A DNA stretch of 64,000 bases from Littorina saxatilis (GCF_037325665.1 NC_090254.1:18947823-19011822); one strand, 5' to 3'; numbered from the stretch's first letter, positions 1-12,825 are shown. Made by a program: numbers and translations. Notes: generated by a model from the sequence alone, not told the origin.

Positions 1-47
1 ATGTGAGAAAAAAATTACAGTGGCAGATAAACAGATACAGTAGAACC

Positions 48-206
48 CCCTTTTAAGACCTCAAAAAATCTGCAAAAATTGGGTCTTAAAAACGATGGGG
101 TCTTAATGATGGGGTAAATTTACAGAGGTTCTGAACAGAAAGTCTGAGAAAACAAGGTCTTAAAAGGGAGGGAGTCTTAAATTGGGGGGGGGGGGAGCTT
201 CCACTG
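48..206 (+). mobile_element. TA-flanked MITE, CAGTGGAACC family
   Basis: About 160 bp. It starts CAGTAGAACCCCCTTTTAAG and ends in the inverted form GCTTCCACTG, with TA on both sides (46-47 and 207-208). CAGT ends plus a TA target duplication suggest a Tc1/mariner-type non-autonomous element. No coding capacity. Confidence 0.75.
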
Positions 207-528
207 TAGTCTAGTGTAAGCCTTTCTTCACCTTCTGTCCTCAGAGAAGAAAGGTGGGTTCAGCCCCATACTTCTTCTTGTCGTTCGCTATTTTTGCATG
301 GATCTGTGGTTGGTTAAGGTGCGCCTGTTGGCCCAGATCCTCCGACTTCAGCCCTTAGGTTTCTTTCGGGGTTACCCCGCCCTTAGTTCCTGGCTCAAAA
401 ACCTAACCCTGGGAACACATGGGGGATTTCTTACCGGGGGTCCCACCCCGGGGCTAGAGCTTTTAATGCGGCTCTTACTCGCATGGTGTAACCGTCATCG
501 GACACGTGGGGCATTTATAGGGTAGTCA

Positions 529-1110
529 GTGCCATCTGCCAACCCACCCCGTCCTGGTAGAGACACCGCTAGTTGGTCCGGGACTGCTTATTCTATATTC
601 GCAGCTGGCCCCCATATCTGGGGGGGGGGGGGGGTAGCTCAGGTGGTAGAGCACTGGACTAGTGATCGAGAGGTCGCTGGTTCGAATCCGGGCCGGGACG
701 GGACGGACACGGGTCAACTTTAGGTGCAGACTCAGAGACGGTATCCATCTCCCACCCCCCTATCACCACAATGGCACGTTAAAGACCTTGGTCATTCTAC
801 CATAAGTGCAGATGGCTGATACCACATAAACACGCAAACATCAAAAAGCCGTGAGGGCGTAAAACTCGAATCGTATAAACCAATTCATGTCCAATATAGG
901 CAATTAAGACCTGACGGACAATAAGCCCCTTAAAATTTACTTTTTGTTTTACTGCCAACCCACCCCGTCCGGGTAGAGACACCGCTAGTTGGTCCGGGAC
1001 TGCTTATTCTATATTCGCATCTGGCCCCCATATCTGGGGGCCGTTCCCCTATCCGCCACCCGGGGACCCGCCGGGTTGAGGATAGTCGCCCCCCTACTGA
1101 ATTGGAAGTA
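529..1110 (+). repeat. Two partial tRNA-derived SINE copies sharing an 80-bp block
   Basis: A block beginning GCCAACCCACCCCGTC and ending CCCATATCTGGGG occurs at about 538-620 and again at about 952-1040. The first is followed by a tRNA-like head (GTAGCTCAGGTGGTAGAGCA then GGTTCGAATCC, the A and B boxes of an RNA polymerase III promoter). Stem pairing is too eroded for a working tRNA. Confidence 0.6.
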
Positions 1111-1485
1111 GTCTGTTCCCGGAGCCCCATACAATAAGATGTAATTACAACCGACGCCGGAATGACAAACAAATTTCAGACTCCAGTGATTTTCTATGAC
1201 ACACCTTGCGACACCTGCATAACGGTATTCACCCTGTAGAAAAGCTCAGGTATCCTTTTCACTGGGAAGACTATTCTTTTGTGAATGGAAACGTTCTTTC
1301 TGAAAGAGGAAGAGAGCCTCAATTTTATAAACTATCAAATTTCGTTACACCACTCTTCATCAGATTTGGGGGAAGGGGAAGGTCTTGGGATAGATGAGGG
1401 AGGGCTTTGCCTCCTGCTTATTTTTCTTTGTCACTGAGATTAATTTGTGTTTTTTGGGGGAATTTCTACTCTATTTCCCTTGAAA

Positions 1486-2645
1486 ACAATACAGTGGAAC
1501 CCCCCTTTGGAGACACCCCCCCCCCCTGAAAACAATACAGAGGAACACCCCTTTGGAGACACCCCCCCCCCCTGAAAACAATACAGTGGAACCCCCCTTT
1601 GGAGACACCCCCCCCCCTGAAAACAATACAGTAGAACCCCCCTTTGGAGACACCCCCCCCTGAAAAAAACAATACAGTAGAACCCCCCTTTGGAGACACC
1701 CCCCCCCCCTGAAAACAATACAGTAGAACCCCCCTTTGGAGACACCCCCCCCCTGAAAACAATACAGTAGAACCCCCCTTTGGAGACACACACCCCCCTG
1801 AAAACAATACAGTAGAACCCCCCTTTGGAGACACACACCCCCCTGAAAACAATACAGTAGAACCCCCCTTTGGAGACACCCCCCCCCCTGAAAACAATAC
1901 AGTAGAACCCCCTTTGGAGACCCCCCCCCCCTGAAAACAATACAGTAGAACCCCCCTTTGGAGACACCCCCCCCCCTGAAAACAATACAGTAGAACCCCC
2001 CTTTGGAGACACCCCCCCTGAAAACAATACAGTGGAACCCCCCTTTGGAGACACCCCCCCCCCCTGAAAACAATACAGTAGAACCCCCCTTTGGAGACAC
2101 CCCCCCTGAAAACAATACAGTAGAACCCTCCTTTGGAGACACCCCCCCCCTGAAACCAATACAGTAGAACCCCCCTTTGGAAACACCCCCCCCCCCCTGA
2201 AAACAATACAGTGGAACCCCCCTTTGGAGACACCCCCCCCCCTGAAAACAATACAGTAGAACCCCCCTTTGGAGACACCCCCCCCCCCCTGAAAACAATA
2301 CAGTAGAACCCCCCCTTTGGAGACAACCCCTCCCCCCTGAAAACAATACAGTAGAACCCCCCTTTGGAGACACCCCCCCTGAAAACAATACAGTAGAACC
2401 CCCCTTTGGAGACACCCCCCCCCCTGAAAACAATACAGTAGAACCCCCCTTTGGAGACACCCCCCCCCCTGAAAACAATACAGTAGAACCCCCCTTTGGA
2501 GACACCCCCCCCCTGAAAACAATACAGTGGAACCCCCCTTTGGAGACACCCCCCCCCCTGAAAACAATACAGTAGAACCCCCCTTTGGAGACACCCCCCC
2601 CCCCCTGAAAACAATACAGTAGAACCCCCCTTTGGAGACACACAC
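1486..2645 (-). repeat. C-rich minisatellite built from a MITE terminal repeat (about 26 units of ~44 bp)
   Basis: Unit TGAAAACAATACAGTAGAAC, then CCCCCTTTGGAGACA and a poly-C spacer of 6-12 bases. The CAGTAGAACCCCCCTTTGGA segment corresponds to the TIR of the TA-flanked MITE. Sequence to the right (2646-2780) continues like the MITE interior, so the array probably grew inside one copy. It is open in all three minus-strand frames only because the units lack stops; no protein is implied. Confidence 0.85.
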
Positions 2646-2804
2646 ACCCCCCCCCCCTCCCTTTTCAGGCCCTGTATTCTCAGAATTTGTTTTCCCAACC
2701 TTTGTCAATTTTCCCCCATTTTCATACTTCCGTCTTTTTAATACCAGGTTTTCTCAGCTTTGTGGATGTCTTAAATGGTGACTGACTATTAGTGTTTAAC
2801 GTCC

Positions 2805-3192
2805 TCTTAGACCAACTGGTCTATATTGGGACAGGTATTGGTAATACGTTGGTGTGATGCTTTGATTCGAACAAGCCCGCTGTGGCTGTCTTCTTCGACA
2901 CACCAGCATTGGGTTTGTCTCGTCAAAGTATCAAAATACGATCATGATAATCGGAGACGAGAGATGATGCATGCGTGTCTTCGCGTTTTCCAAGCCCTGA
3001 GACTTTCGCTGTGAACGTGGGATCTTTTTCGTGCGCATGTGTGCACACGGGGGTGTTCGGACACCGAAGAGAGTCTGCACAAAGTTGACTCCGAGAAATA
3101 AATCTCTCGCCGAACGTGGGGATCGAACCCACGCTGATAGCGACCAACTGGCTACAAAGCCAGCGCGCTACCAACTGAGCTACGTCCCCGCT
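2805..3192 (-). repeat. tRNA-derived SINE
   Basis: On the minus strand it begins GCGGGGACGTAGCTCAGTTG (A box) and has GGGTTCGATCC (B box), then the body shared with other SINEs here (ending near GTGTGCACACG). It has a distinct 3' part. The T arm pairs but the acceptor stem does not, so it is not scored as a tRNA gene. Confidence 0.65.
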
Positions 3193-3412
3193 CAATGGTG
3201 GGTGGCAGGAATGAAGAGCATGCAGATGTAAATAAGTGCTGAAACAGCGAATGCAGAAGAAAAAACATGTACTTATGTTTTTTTCGTAAGGTGTATTCTC
3301 ATCCCCTTCTTCTGAAATAGTTTGATTTGATTTTAGATGTGTGGGTTTTTTTCCTCTCTCGTCATGAAAGAGATTATTAACATTGTTCGGTTTGTTCTTG
3401 CCATTGTTTCAG

Positions 3413-3907
3413 GTTCGAATCCTGAACCATATCACATGGAAGACCATATGCACACTGTCTCACCCCTCAACAGTGGAAGGAAACAAACTTGTAAGTCTTG
3501 AAAACTTAAACTCATCTGTTTTAAACAGGGTAGGTATATGGAAGGAGAGTTGGGGGGGGGAGGTAAAAATGATTGTTTTTGTGTTGTTGATTTTTTTGTT
3601 TTTTACTGACTGGTTTAAGTGAGAGGAAGGTAGGGAGAGAAGAAATTAAGAAAGGGAGAATATCAAAGAGAGAGTTGAAATGTGTGATGCTCATAGCGTA
3701 CTCTACTACAGATCGCCATGGTGATGCTGTTTCAAGTATGGGCTAGCCAGTATATTTTCACAAATGCTTATCTCTCAATCTAAATCTCTCTTGATCTTTT
3801 CAAGCATTTGTTAGGTGGGTTATCCTCATGCTTTTATTGTGTGTTTTTCCTTGAGAAAGCTGGTTATTTCACTTTGGTTTGGAAATAAAACTCCTCATCA
3901 ATGTTGT

Positions 3908-4001
<94 letters not shown>

Positions 4002-5201
4002 TCCATACCAGTAATACAGACAAGCATAAAAAGATGAACCATAGACTAAACAAAGTATGGCGAAAAGAAGTAACAAAAGCGCCTGTGGATACATTTTACA
4101 GTAAAAGACAAACGACGAACAAATAACCACAAAAGCAAAAACAAAAAACAAGACAAAAAAAGAAAATAACAACAACAAACATTTTTCTATATCTCCCTAA
4201 AATATTACTTGAGTTGCAATGTGCTTTTACCTTGAACCAAAAAAAACCCACCAAAGAAGAAAGACAACAGGCGAAAAGAAAACCTTCCAACTTGGATAAT
4301 AAAAAAATAAAAATGTCCTCAGTGAAAAAAGTGGCTATATTGCTTCCACTCTGACACGAACAGTATATAACGTCCATCTATTTTGCGTTGATATTTTTCT
4401 GCCTCAAACCAATTTTTCACGTAATTTTCAAAGGCTGGGACAGTAGGTTCTCTCCCTTGTAATTTTTCCCCAAAAATAGTGTATTTAGCCATCAAAATCA
4501 TTGAATCCAAAATTGAATACCGATTAATCTTTACACCACATATAAATGTTGTCCTTTTAGTTTTACACTGGAAATGACTGTCTTTGTAATTTGGATTGAC
4601 ATTTTTCAAATTTATTTGTTAAGGTGGTATATCGAGAGACCCAGACAAAAACTTCCACATCCAACGCACCAGAGCTAACTGCCCCTGCTGCCACCCTGTT
4701 CGTAGGACAGAGCAAATGTAAGTACAGTATTGATTACTTCATTTCCTTTCATAACTTTGTATGACTCTATCATGTATGTTTGATTCTAATAGTAGAAGCA
4801 GGCCTTTGTATGAGACAAACAGTGAAAAGAAGGATTGCTAAGGAAAGTTCTCAGGCATGGGAATTGTCCGCGAAATCGTGGATTTCTGCAAAAAGGAAAT
4901 TACGTTTCAGCGAAAATAAAAAATTGTCCGCGGCAAACAAAAAGGTGAATTAAATTATATATACTATTGTCTCTCTATCCATTATTTGCTTACACAAGAA
5001 CTATCAAAATATTGGTCTAAAATGCTCAAATTCGCTCTGCCCCTGTACCTCGGTCTATTTTCAGAGTTTTTTCTATTTTGGAATTCCCATGCCTGGTTCT
5101 TTAAAGGTTTAATCTTTCAGCTTCATTTCTTAGTGCATAGCATCCACCTTCTGTCATGCAAGCTCGCACCCACGCACATAAAAACGCCCACAAGCATGCA
5201 T

Positions 5202-5297
<96 letters not shown>

Positions 5298-5379
5298 GCA
5301 CACAAGCATGAAAACAAACACACACACACACGCACATAAAAACATCCACAAGCCAAAGCGCACACACACACTCACACAA

Positions 5380-5423
<44 letters not shown>

Positions 5424-8400
5424 CACATACACACACAAAAATACACACGCAAAAACACACACGCAAAAACACACACGCAAAAACACACAAACAGATGCAT
5501 ATTCATTCCTTACAGCATCTTATTTGTGTTTTACAGATGAGATAGAGACATGTCCAGCCACCATTCCAGTGTCCAAGCCAGCCATGAACAAAGCCAACCC
5601 TAAAGTTGGGGTCAGCATGGTGGCTTTCTCTGCAGACTGCAAATACATGTACACCAAAAATGGTAAGCAAGGGTTTTTTTTTGTCGTCTTTTTTGCAAGA
5701 GTTGTCTTTGTATCGGTCCAGGTTATAGAAGACACATGTCAAAGTTTTATGTGTTCGCTTAAAATAAAAGGATTTTGTTTGTTCGTTCATGGGCTGAAAC
5801 TCCCATGGCTTTTACGTGTATGACCGTTTTTACCCCGCCATTTAGGCAGCCATACGCCGCTTTCGGAGGAAGCATGCTGGGTATTTTCGTGTTTCTATAA
5901 CCCACCGAACTCTGACATGGATTACAAGATCTTTTTCGTGCGCACTTGGTCTTGTGCTTGCGTGTACACACGGGGGTGTTCGGACACCGAGGAGAGTCTG
6001 CACACAAAGTTGACTCTGAGAAATAAATCTCTTGCCGAACGTGGGGACGAACTCACGCTGACAGCGGCCAACTGGATACAAATCCAGCGCACTACCGACT
6101 GAGCTACATCCCCGCCCCAAATAAAAGGATTACCCCAAATAAAAGGATTAAGACAGAAACAAGAAAAAAATGTTGTCTTTACTTGATTCATTTGTTAATG
6201 GTATGAGAATAATGTTACGAGTTCAAGGGAAAGTTCTCCTGAAAGTAAAAAATAGCTGTCACTCTTCTTAGTGTTCATTGCAGTTTATTGTAATGCACAT
6301 GCTTATCGGGTCGTGTTTTCATCGTGCAGTTCTGTAAAATGAAATCTCTTCGTTTTGTCATAGAGCTTATTCAGGTGCTTTCTAATCCACAAAATATTTG
6401 TGTATATTTTCATAATTTGTATTATTTCATTCTTTTTTAGACAACATGCCAACAGTGCTGTGGATTTGGGATGTGCGGCGTCTGACTCAGTGTGCTGTTC
6501 TGATTCAAGCCTCCAATATCAAGTGTAAGTCAGTATAGCTAAGCACTGTGTGTGTTTGTTTTTTTGTTAATAGACGATTTTCGAAAATAACACTGTCAGG
6601 ATTATCAGCGGAGTTGGTTGTTCGTTGTTTGTCTTGATCGCGGAATACAGCCTGTCAGTGGTGTGGAGAGTGTTCCAGATGTTGTGAAATGTGTCTGCAG
6701 TTTCAGCGGCTCCTACTCCTCCAGACTGCCGAAAATCCTGACACGAGTTATTTCTCAAAAACGTCAATTCAATAATCTGTTTTGAAACACTTTGAAACCA
6801 TGAGGGAAATACACAATTACATTGGCGTGCCCTGTGTATCAGCAAGAGAGACAAAAGAAGTGAAATATAATTATAAACCAGGCTAGTATATACTCAAAAT
6901 CATAACAATGAAAGAAAGAGAAATGTCAAAATTGGTTTTCCCACCCTCTGATGAAACAGAAGCCAGGGCTGATGTGCTAGAGAAAGTTACCAACCCAGTG
7001 TGAGCCAGCCGTGGGGTCAGATAGTTACCAACCCAGTGTGAGCCAGCCGTGGGGTCAGATAGTTACCAACCCAGTGTGAGCCAGCCATGGGGTCAGATAG
7101 TCACCAACCCAGGGTGAGCCAGCCGTGGGGTCAGATAGTTACCAACCCAGTGTGAGCCAGCCATGGGGTCAGATAGTTACCAACCCAGTGTGAGCCAGCC
7201 ATGGGGTCAGATAGTTACCAACCCAGTGTGAGCCAGCCGTGGGGTCAGATAGTTACCAACCCAGTGTGAGCCAGCCGTGGGGTCAGATAGTTACCAACCC
7301 AGTGTGAGCCAGCTGTGGGGTCAGATAGTTACCAACCCAGTGTGAACCAGCCGTGGGGTCAGATAGTTACCAACCCAGTGTGAGCCAGCCGTGGGGTCAG
7401 ATAGTTACCAACCCAGTGTGAGCCAGCCATGGGGTCAGATAGTTACCAACCCAGTGTGAGCCAGCCGTGGGGTCAGATAGTTACCAACCCAGTGTGAGCC
7501 AGCCGTGGGGTCAGATAGTTACCAACCCAGTGTGAGCCAGCCATGGGGTCAGATAGTTACCAACCCAGTGTGAGCCAGCCATGGGGTCAGATAGTTACCA
7601 ACCCAGTGTGAGCCAGCCATGGGGTCAGATAGTTACCAACCCAGTGTGAGCCAGCCGTGGGGTCAGATTGGTTGAAATGAGGATCGTTGCCCTGTAAAGG
7701 GATTTCCTCACGAACGTAAAGAAGAAATTGAGCTTTGTTTGTGTTTTTAAACAATCTGACCCGTGACTGGCTCCCACTTGGTCGGTATTTTTCTCGTGCA
7801 TATCAGCCCTTCTGATAACTAAAGGGAGATAATAATATCATGTGAGAGCTTGGATCATCTTGAGCCGACATCCGTTTAATCAGTCTAATTACACGTTGCT
7901 TTTTTTTCAAAACACTAGACTTCTTGTTAGAAAAGAATCAGTATGATTCAGAATTAAATTTATCGAAAATGTAGAAGAGAGGGAGACAGAATGAGAGTTT
8001 CGACTCTTTGAGCCGTTTTACCGTGTCTTGGAAAATATGTACTTATTAATTTATTTATTCACTCTGTTTACAACAGGTGTCCAATGGGACCCACAGAAGC
8101 CTCGCTTGGCGCTGTGTACAGGAACCAACAAGCTGTACATGTGGTCGCCCGAAGGCAGTCTTTGTGTCGACGTCCCAGCAGAAGGTTTGCTACTATCTCT
8201 GTGTATTTGTGTCTTTGTCCAGCTGTGTGTCTGGCCATTTTTGGGAGCCTGGTCTTCTTCTTCGTTCATGGGCTGAAACTCACACGGCTTTTATGTGTAT
8301 TACCTTTTTTACCCTGTCATTTAGGCAGCCATATGCCGCTTTCGGGGGATGCTTGCTTGGTATTTTCGTGTTTCTATAACACACCAAACTCTGACATGGA

Positions 8401-9230
8401 TTACAGGATCTTTTCTGTGCATACTTGGTCTTGTGCTTGCGTGTACACACGAAGGGGGATAAGGCACTAGCTGGTCTGCCCATAAGTTGACCTGAGAGAT
8501 CAGAAAGATCTCCATTCTTAACCCACCAAGCGCGGCCGAGTTACTGCATAACTGCTTGGGTGACTTTTGCACAGTATAATCAATATACCACTCTGCTATT
8601 GCAGTTAGCACAGAGGATTCACTTTTTCCAAGATCTAGAAAGGAGTATTATGGCCAGTTTTAGCTTGATTCGTTTTCTGTTTTGTAGAGAGTATGTTGTG
8701 AATTAATGAATGGTTTTCATGTTCAGTGAAGCAGGGGAGGTAATCTCATTCTTTCGCTGCTGTCGAAATTTATTTTAAAAACATTTGAATAACTGTGGTG
8801 GGTTTTTACTCTCACTTTTCTTCGAAGTTTGTGTATTGGTTATCCGTTGAAAATGCCTGCAAGCCACAAACTATTAGATGAGGAATGCTTCAACTACGGT
8901 ACCCAATTTTTGCAAATAAAAAGTAGCTGTCAACAACGCATTTTGATATTTCCATGTGATTTTGAATGTGTCAACTTTACGATTGTTCTTTAATCACAGC
9001 AAATTAAACATTTTTTATAACCTTTATTTCACTTTTGTTCCACAGCATCATTCCAAGTGATGGCATTGCAGTGGCAGCCAGACGGAGGTTCCTTGCTGCT
9101 GTTGGGCCGTGATCAGATGTGCGTCTGCTTCCTGACGACACCAGGCGACGGCAACGACAGCACCGCACACACCACCATCACCACCAACAACCTCACCAAC
9201 AGTGTCTCAGCCCCTGCTGCAGCCACTTGA
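3413..9230 (+). CDS. WRAP73: WRAP73 (WDR8) 3' half, coding exons 9-14
   Basis: Continuation of WRAP73, residues 247-470 and stop, on the strand opposite exons 1-8. Exons: 3413-3490, 4624-4717, 5537-5662, 6441-6524, 8077-8184, 9046-9230. All have AG acceptors and GT donors, and split codons are completed correctly (Tyr304, Asp346, Cys374, Ala410). Homology landmarks are [10 protein letters not shown] (human VRILNHVTWK), [42 protein letters not shown] and MCVCFL. The last exon ends in a Thr/Asn/Ala-rich tail and TGA at 9228-9230. Exon 9 begins in phase 0, as exon 8 requires. Together the 14 exons give 1413 nt, 470 residues, close to the 460 of human WRAP73. Residues 247-470 occur only here and 1-246 only on the minus strand, so this is one gene in two pieces rather than two copies. 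Confidence 0.95.
3915..3999 (+). repeat. (TG)n microsatellite in WRAP73 intron 9
   Basis: About 42 uninterrupted TG units. Confidence 0.95.
5200..5490 (+). repeat. Compound (CA)n microsatellite in WRAP73 intron 10
   Basis: CA runs broken by GC/AAA variants, ending 47 bp before exon 11. Confidence 0.95.
5782..6117 (-). repeat. tRNA-derived SINE, full length, in WRAP73 intron 11
   Basis: Head GCGGGGATGTAGCTCAGTCG, B box GAGTTCGTCCC, middle with GGTGTTCGGACACC (other strand), tail ending CAGCCCATGAACGAAC. Close copies lie at 27534, 40502 and 48131. Confidence 0.75.
6987..7667 (+). repeat. WRAP73: 38-bp minisatellite, about 18 copies, in WRAP73 intron 12
   Basis: Unit AGTTACCAACCCAGTGTGAG then CCAGCCGTGGGGTCAGAT. 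Units differ mainly at CCGTGG versus CCATGG, which looks like a shuffled two-variant array. Confidence 0.9.
8252..8555 (-). repeat. SINE with a different head, in WRAP73 intron 13
   Basis: The 3' part (GATCCTGTAATCCATGTCAG to the GAAGAAGA tail) matches the family at 5782, but the 5' head (AACTCGGCCGCGCTTGGTGG, then GATCTCTCAGGTCAACTTAT) differs. A related head occurs at 61145-61490. Confidence 0.65.
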
Positions 9231-9302
9231 ACCAGTACAATGAATAGTTGTGTACAGACACAAGAACTGGACAAGTGTGACAAGGACTCCAGTGTTAACA
9301 AA

Positions 9303-9598
9303 TGCAGATGTTAAAGCTCCCTTTCTTGTGAGCACTGTATGGATAACGAGAGAAAGAGGACAGTAGTACAAGTACTTGCAGATGTTAAGGCTCCCTTTCT
9401 TGTTAGCACTGTATGGATAGTGAGAGAAAGAGGAAGACAGTAGTACAAGTACATGCAGATGTTAAGGCTCCCTTTCTTGTGAGCACTGTATGGATAACGA
9501 GAGAAAGAGGAAGACAGTAGTACAAGTACATGCAGATATTAAGGCTCCCTTTCTTGTGAGCACTGTATGGATAACGAGAGAAAGAGGAAGATAGAGTA
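9303..9598 (+). repeat. 77-bp minisatellite, about four copies, in the WRAP73 3' UTR
   Basis: Unit starts GCAGATGTTAAGGCTCCCTT and includes GCACTGTATGGATAACGAGA and AGTAGTACAAGTAC. Unit starts at 9303, 9380, 9457 and 9532. Confidence 0.85.
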
Positions 9599-10445
9599 TA
9601 CTTTCCCGAGTCCACTGACTATCTAGAGAGAGTGCTCTTCTGGGAAACTTTACTGTCTTAGGCAATTACTGTTGCTGAAATTGTGGAAATGATTGGGAAT
9701 TTCACATATATACTTGGACATTTACTGCAGGTCGATGTACAGTAAAGTGTATGTGTGGTAAGGACTGACTTAAAAGTAGTTGTTGCACGATGAAATGAAT
9801 CGTCAGCTACACAAACTGGAAAGCATTACTTTACTAAATATCCTTCCCTGTTTTGTTAGAAATGCTCAGAACTATTATGAAATGTGAAAATGTGCAATTG
9901 TAACGTGGTTGTCTGATGTGGATGTTTAGCGTAGAGTAGCAACAGAATCCTGTGTACATGTATCTGTGAGCAACATAAACACTGCCAAAGCAGAACAAAG
10001 AATTGGGTATTTATCAAGCCATCATCATCTTTCATGGTAAAAGTCATGGTCATTGTTATTGCTAAACTTGTTTGTTGAACTGAAGAAAATACAAAACAGA
10101 AATGTTTCACTAGAGGTAAAACCTAAAGCTAGTTTTCTTAGTGTATCAAGTTAGCCAATAGTGCTTTCCTTTAGATAACAAAGCATAGTTTTCGCTGCAA
10201 CAGACTTGCTAAAACCACGGATTTTTGGCTTCAAACTATGCTGTGAACCTAGGTAGAGAGAAAAAGAGAGAGTAAGCAAGCTCTCTTTTATATGATACAT
10301 ATGTACTCATCTATGAACTCATCAAGTAGATAAGTACTTTTGAATGACCATAACCTGGGGTGGGGGGTGGGGGAGGGGCATCTCGTGATGTGACCAACTG
10401 TGAAAGGGAAAATGCGGTTTTGTTCCTTCCTCATCATTTTTAAGT

Positions 10446-10575
10446 CCCCCGAAATCGGCGTATGCTGCCTGAATGGCGGGATAAAAACGGTCATACATGT
10501 ACAAATCCACTCGTGCTAAAAGCATGAGTGAACGTGGTAGTCTAAGCCCATGAACGAAGAAGAAGAAGAAGAAGA
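10446..10575 (+). repeat. SINE 3' tail fragment
   Basis: Contains GGCGGGATAAAAACGGTCAT, GTGAACGTGGTAGTC and AAGCCCATGAACGAAGAAG with a (GAA)n end. Truncated at its 5' side. Confidence 0.65.
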
Positions 10576-11586
10576 ATCATCATTTTTAAGTTTTATTCAC
10601 AGAACTTTCATGTAATGTGACAGATTATTTTGCTGAGAAGGGTGGGCAGGTTGCATAGCTGCTGTGAGTGCTTTTCAACATCATTCCATTCTCAACGTAC
10701 TTGTAACACTAACAAAGCATTTTGAAGGTGAATGTAAATATGCATTTATTGTGTGTACCTGTGTATTGTCTGTGATATTTACATACTGTCGTGTTATTGT
10801 TTCACACATTAAGCTAACATTCTCTGGTTCTCTGCAGTAACAGCTATGCATCACTATTTTGCCTTAAGATGGATGATTGCAGATGTGTTTCAAATGAATC
10901 TTTGCCCAAATCTCGCAGTGAAATTTGATGTTCACAACGCTGATTTCCCTTTCTTTACTTTACTTTACTTTTTTTCTCTTCTCTTCTAAGTTTTTTTTTT
11001 AGAGGCATTTTGCCTGGTGCTTTTCTGATTTACATATCTTGCATTCCGTGACATTTCAGAAAGAAATGCGCATGGTTTGTTGAATATGAGTGTTTTTATC
11101 ACAGAGTTTTCATTGTTTATATAACCTGGGTATTGGATTGCTCATTTGTAACTGTACTGAATACATGCATTAACATTCTGTACATTGTCATTGGGCTAGA
11201 ATAGCGGAGTCTGTCCACATTGTGTAAATATTTGTGAAAATATCTGGGTTATTATTATTGAAGTTAGTGGTTGAATGTAGTTCCTTCGTTGGTTTGCATT
11301 TATTTAATTTTTACTTAATAAGTTTTGTTGCAGCTCATTAGTTGTTTCTGCCTTTTTCTTGTAAATTTACACTTTAGATTTTTTTACTGAAAATGCTTGT
11401 TTTTTCCCTCACAGGAAGAATGTGAAGGACATGTAATAGGCTAAATGTATTCATGACCGACTGACTAATGTATCTTGAATTATAACAGCAACATGTATTT
11501 TCCACCAACCTTGTGTATGTCTTATTTCCACTGGTTCGTCTCATATATGATTCAGTGCGTGTGTGAGTGTAAACAAATTATAAAAT

Positions 11587-11592
11587 AATAAA
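11587..11592 (+). terminator. Candidate WRAP73 poly(A) signal
   Basis: AATAAA within TAAAATAATAAAAACTC, the first clear signal downstream of the WRAP73 stop codon. Confidence 0.4.
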
Positions 11593-12279
11593 AACTCTCA
11601 CACTCTTTCTTAGTCTCCACAGCAATGAAAAGCATAAACCATGCAACACTGATCTGACAGAGGTTAAGTTCATTTATTTTGAACTTGTGTTCTTGACAAA
11701 ACAAAGCACTCTAGCACATGACCCAAGATAAAATTACGGATGCGTGGAATTGCAACAAACCACAATCAAACGTCGCTGCCCTACACGCCACCAGGCGTGA
11801 AAGGCAGTAAGTAAGTAAGTACAATCAAACGTACATGATTTCAAAATGAGGTTAAAAAGTACACCATTAAAACGTATGGAATGACTAACAGCCCTTACAA
11901 AATTAAAGGCTACAAAAGTCAAATCTGATTAAGTTTGTTTCTGAATTCGACACGAAACCTCTCATATCAATGGTTAAGATTGAGACAATCTAGAAAATTG
12001 TAAGTATGAAGGAATTTGCATAATTAAAATGGAAATGTGCACAACGTGCAATGATGTACAAATGACTTAGAAGATCTGTTGTACAAACAGGGCACCACTA
12101 AATCACTAATTCCTCATCATTAACAAACACATAATCATAAAATAAATTTCTGTGTCAGTTTTCTGACATTCATAATTTCTCTGATGAAAGCTGAGCATTT
12201 TGTAAAACCATGAAAAATTGACTTGGGATTCAGCCTGCTGTAGCATGTCCAGAATGTGCTAATATTTCTCCTTTTTAAT

Positions 12280-12502
12280 TCTTTCTTTCTTTATTTGGTG
12301 TTTAACGTCGTTTTCAACCATTCAAGGTTATATCGCGACGGGGAAAGGGGGGAGATGGGATAGAGCCACTTGTTAATTGTTTCTTGTTCACAAAAGCACT
12401 AATCAAAAAATTGCTCCAGGGGCTTGCAACGTAGTACAATATATGACCTTACTGGGAGAATGCAAGTTTCCAGTACAAAGGACTTAACATTTCTTACATA
12501 CT
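12280..12502 (-). repeat. 3' fragment of the CCGCGGGTTAGGGGG repeat
   Basis: Minus-strand copy covering the 3' 220 bp or so, ending in the AAAGAAAGAAAG tail at 12280-12292. Confidence 0.7.
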
Positions 12503-12660
12503 CCTTTTTAATTCAGAAAATCGTTCTTAAATTCCTGATCTAATAATGTGCGCTTGCTTTCCTGTGTGCTGGAGAAAAATGTGACACATGTGGAAGAGGG
12601 AGGCATGTGCGTGCCATCTCTAACTGTTCAATCATAATGTGTGCATGTATTTATTCTTGA

Positions 12661-12825
12661 TTTATTTCTTTATTTGGTGTTTAACGTCGTTTTCAACCAC
12701 GAAGGTTATATCGCGACGGGGAAAGGGAGGAGATGGGATAGAGCCACTTGTCAATTGTTTCTTGTTCACAAAAGCACTAATCAAAAATTTGCTCCAGGGG
12801 CTTGCAACGTAGTACAATATATACT
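12661..12825 (-). repeat. 3' fragment of the CCGCGGGTTAGGGGG repeat
   Basis: Second minus-strand 3' copy, about 160 bp after the first and sharing GACAAGTGGCTCTATCCCAT on the minus strand. Confidence 0.7.

Larger units (their letters stand above)
9231..11610 (+). other. WRAP73: Probable WRAP73 3' UTR
   Basis: No coding exon follows the stop at 9228-9230. The first clear AATAAA signal on this strand is at 11587-11592, just before a change to more ordinary intergenic sequence. The interval holds a four-copy 77-bp minisatellite (9303-9598) and a SINE tail (10446-10575). Its extent is inferred; an earlier non-canonical poly(A) site is possible. Confidence 0.4.

Noticed and set aside
1440-2708. 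Three overlapping minus-strand frames of about 400 codons each, Gly/Val/Ser/Lys-rich
   Set aside because: They are the three readings of the same 44-bp C-rich tandem array; frames stay open only because the unit lacks stop codons.
3110-3192. tRNA gene on the minus strand
   Set aside because: A and B boxes and a T arm are visible, but the acceptor stem does not pair and the sequence continues into a SINE body; the same holds for the other tRNA-like heads.
6987-7667. CRISPR-like repeat array
   Set aside because: The 38-bp units are directly adjacent with no unique spacers, and this is a eukaryotic intron.
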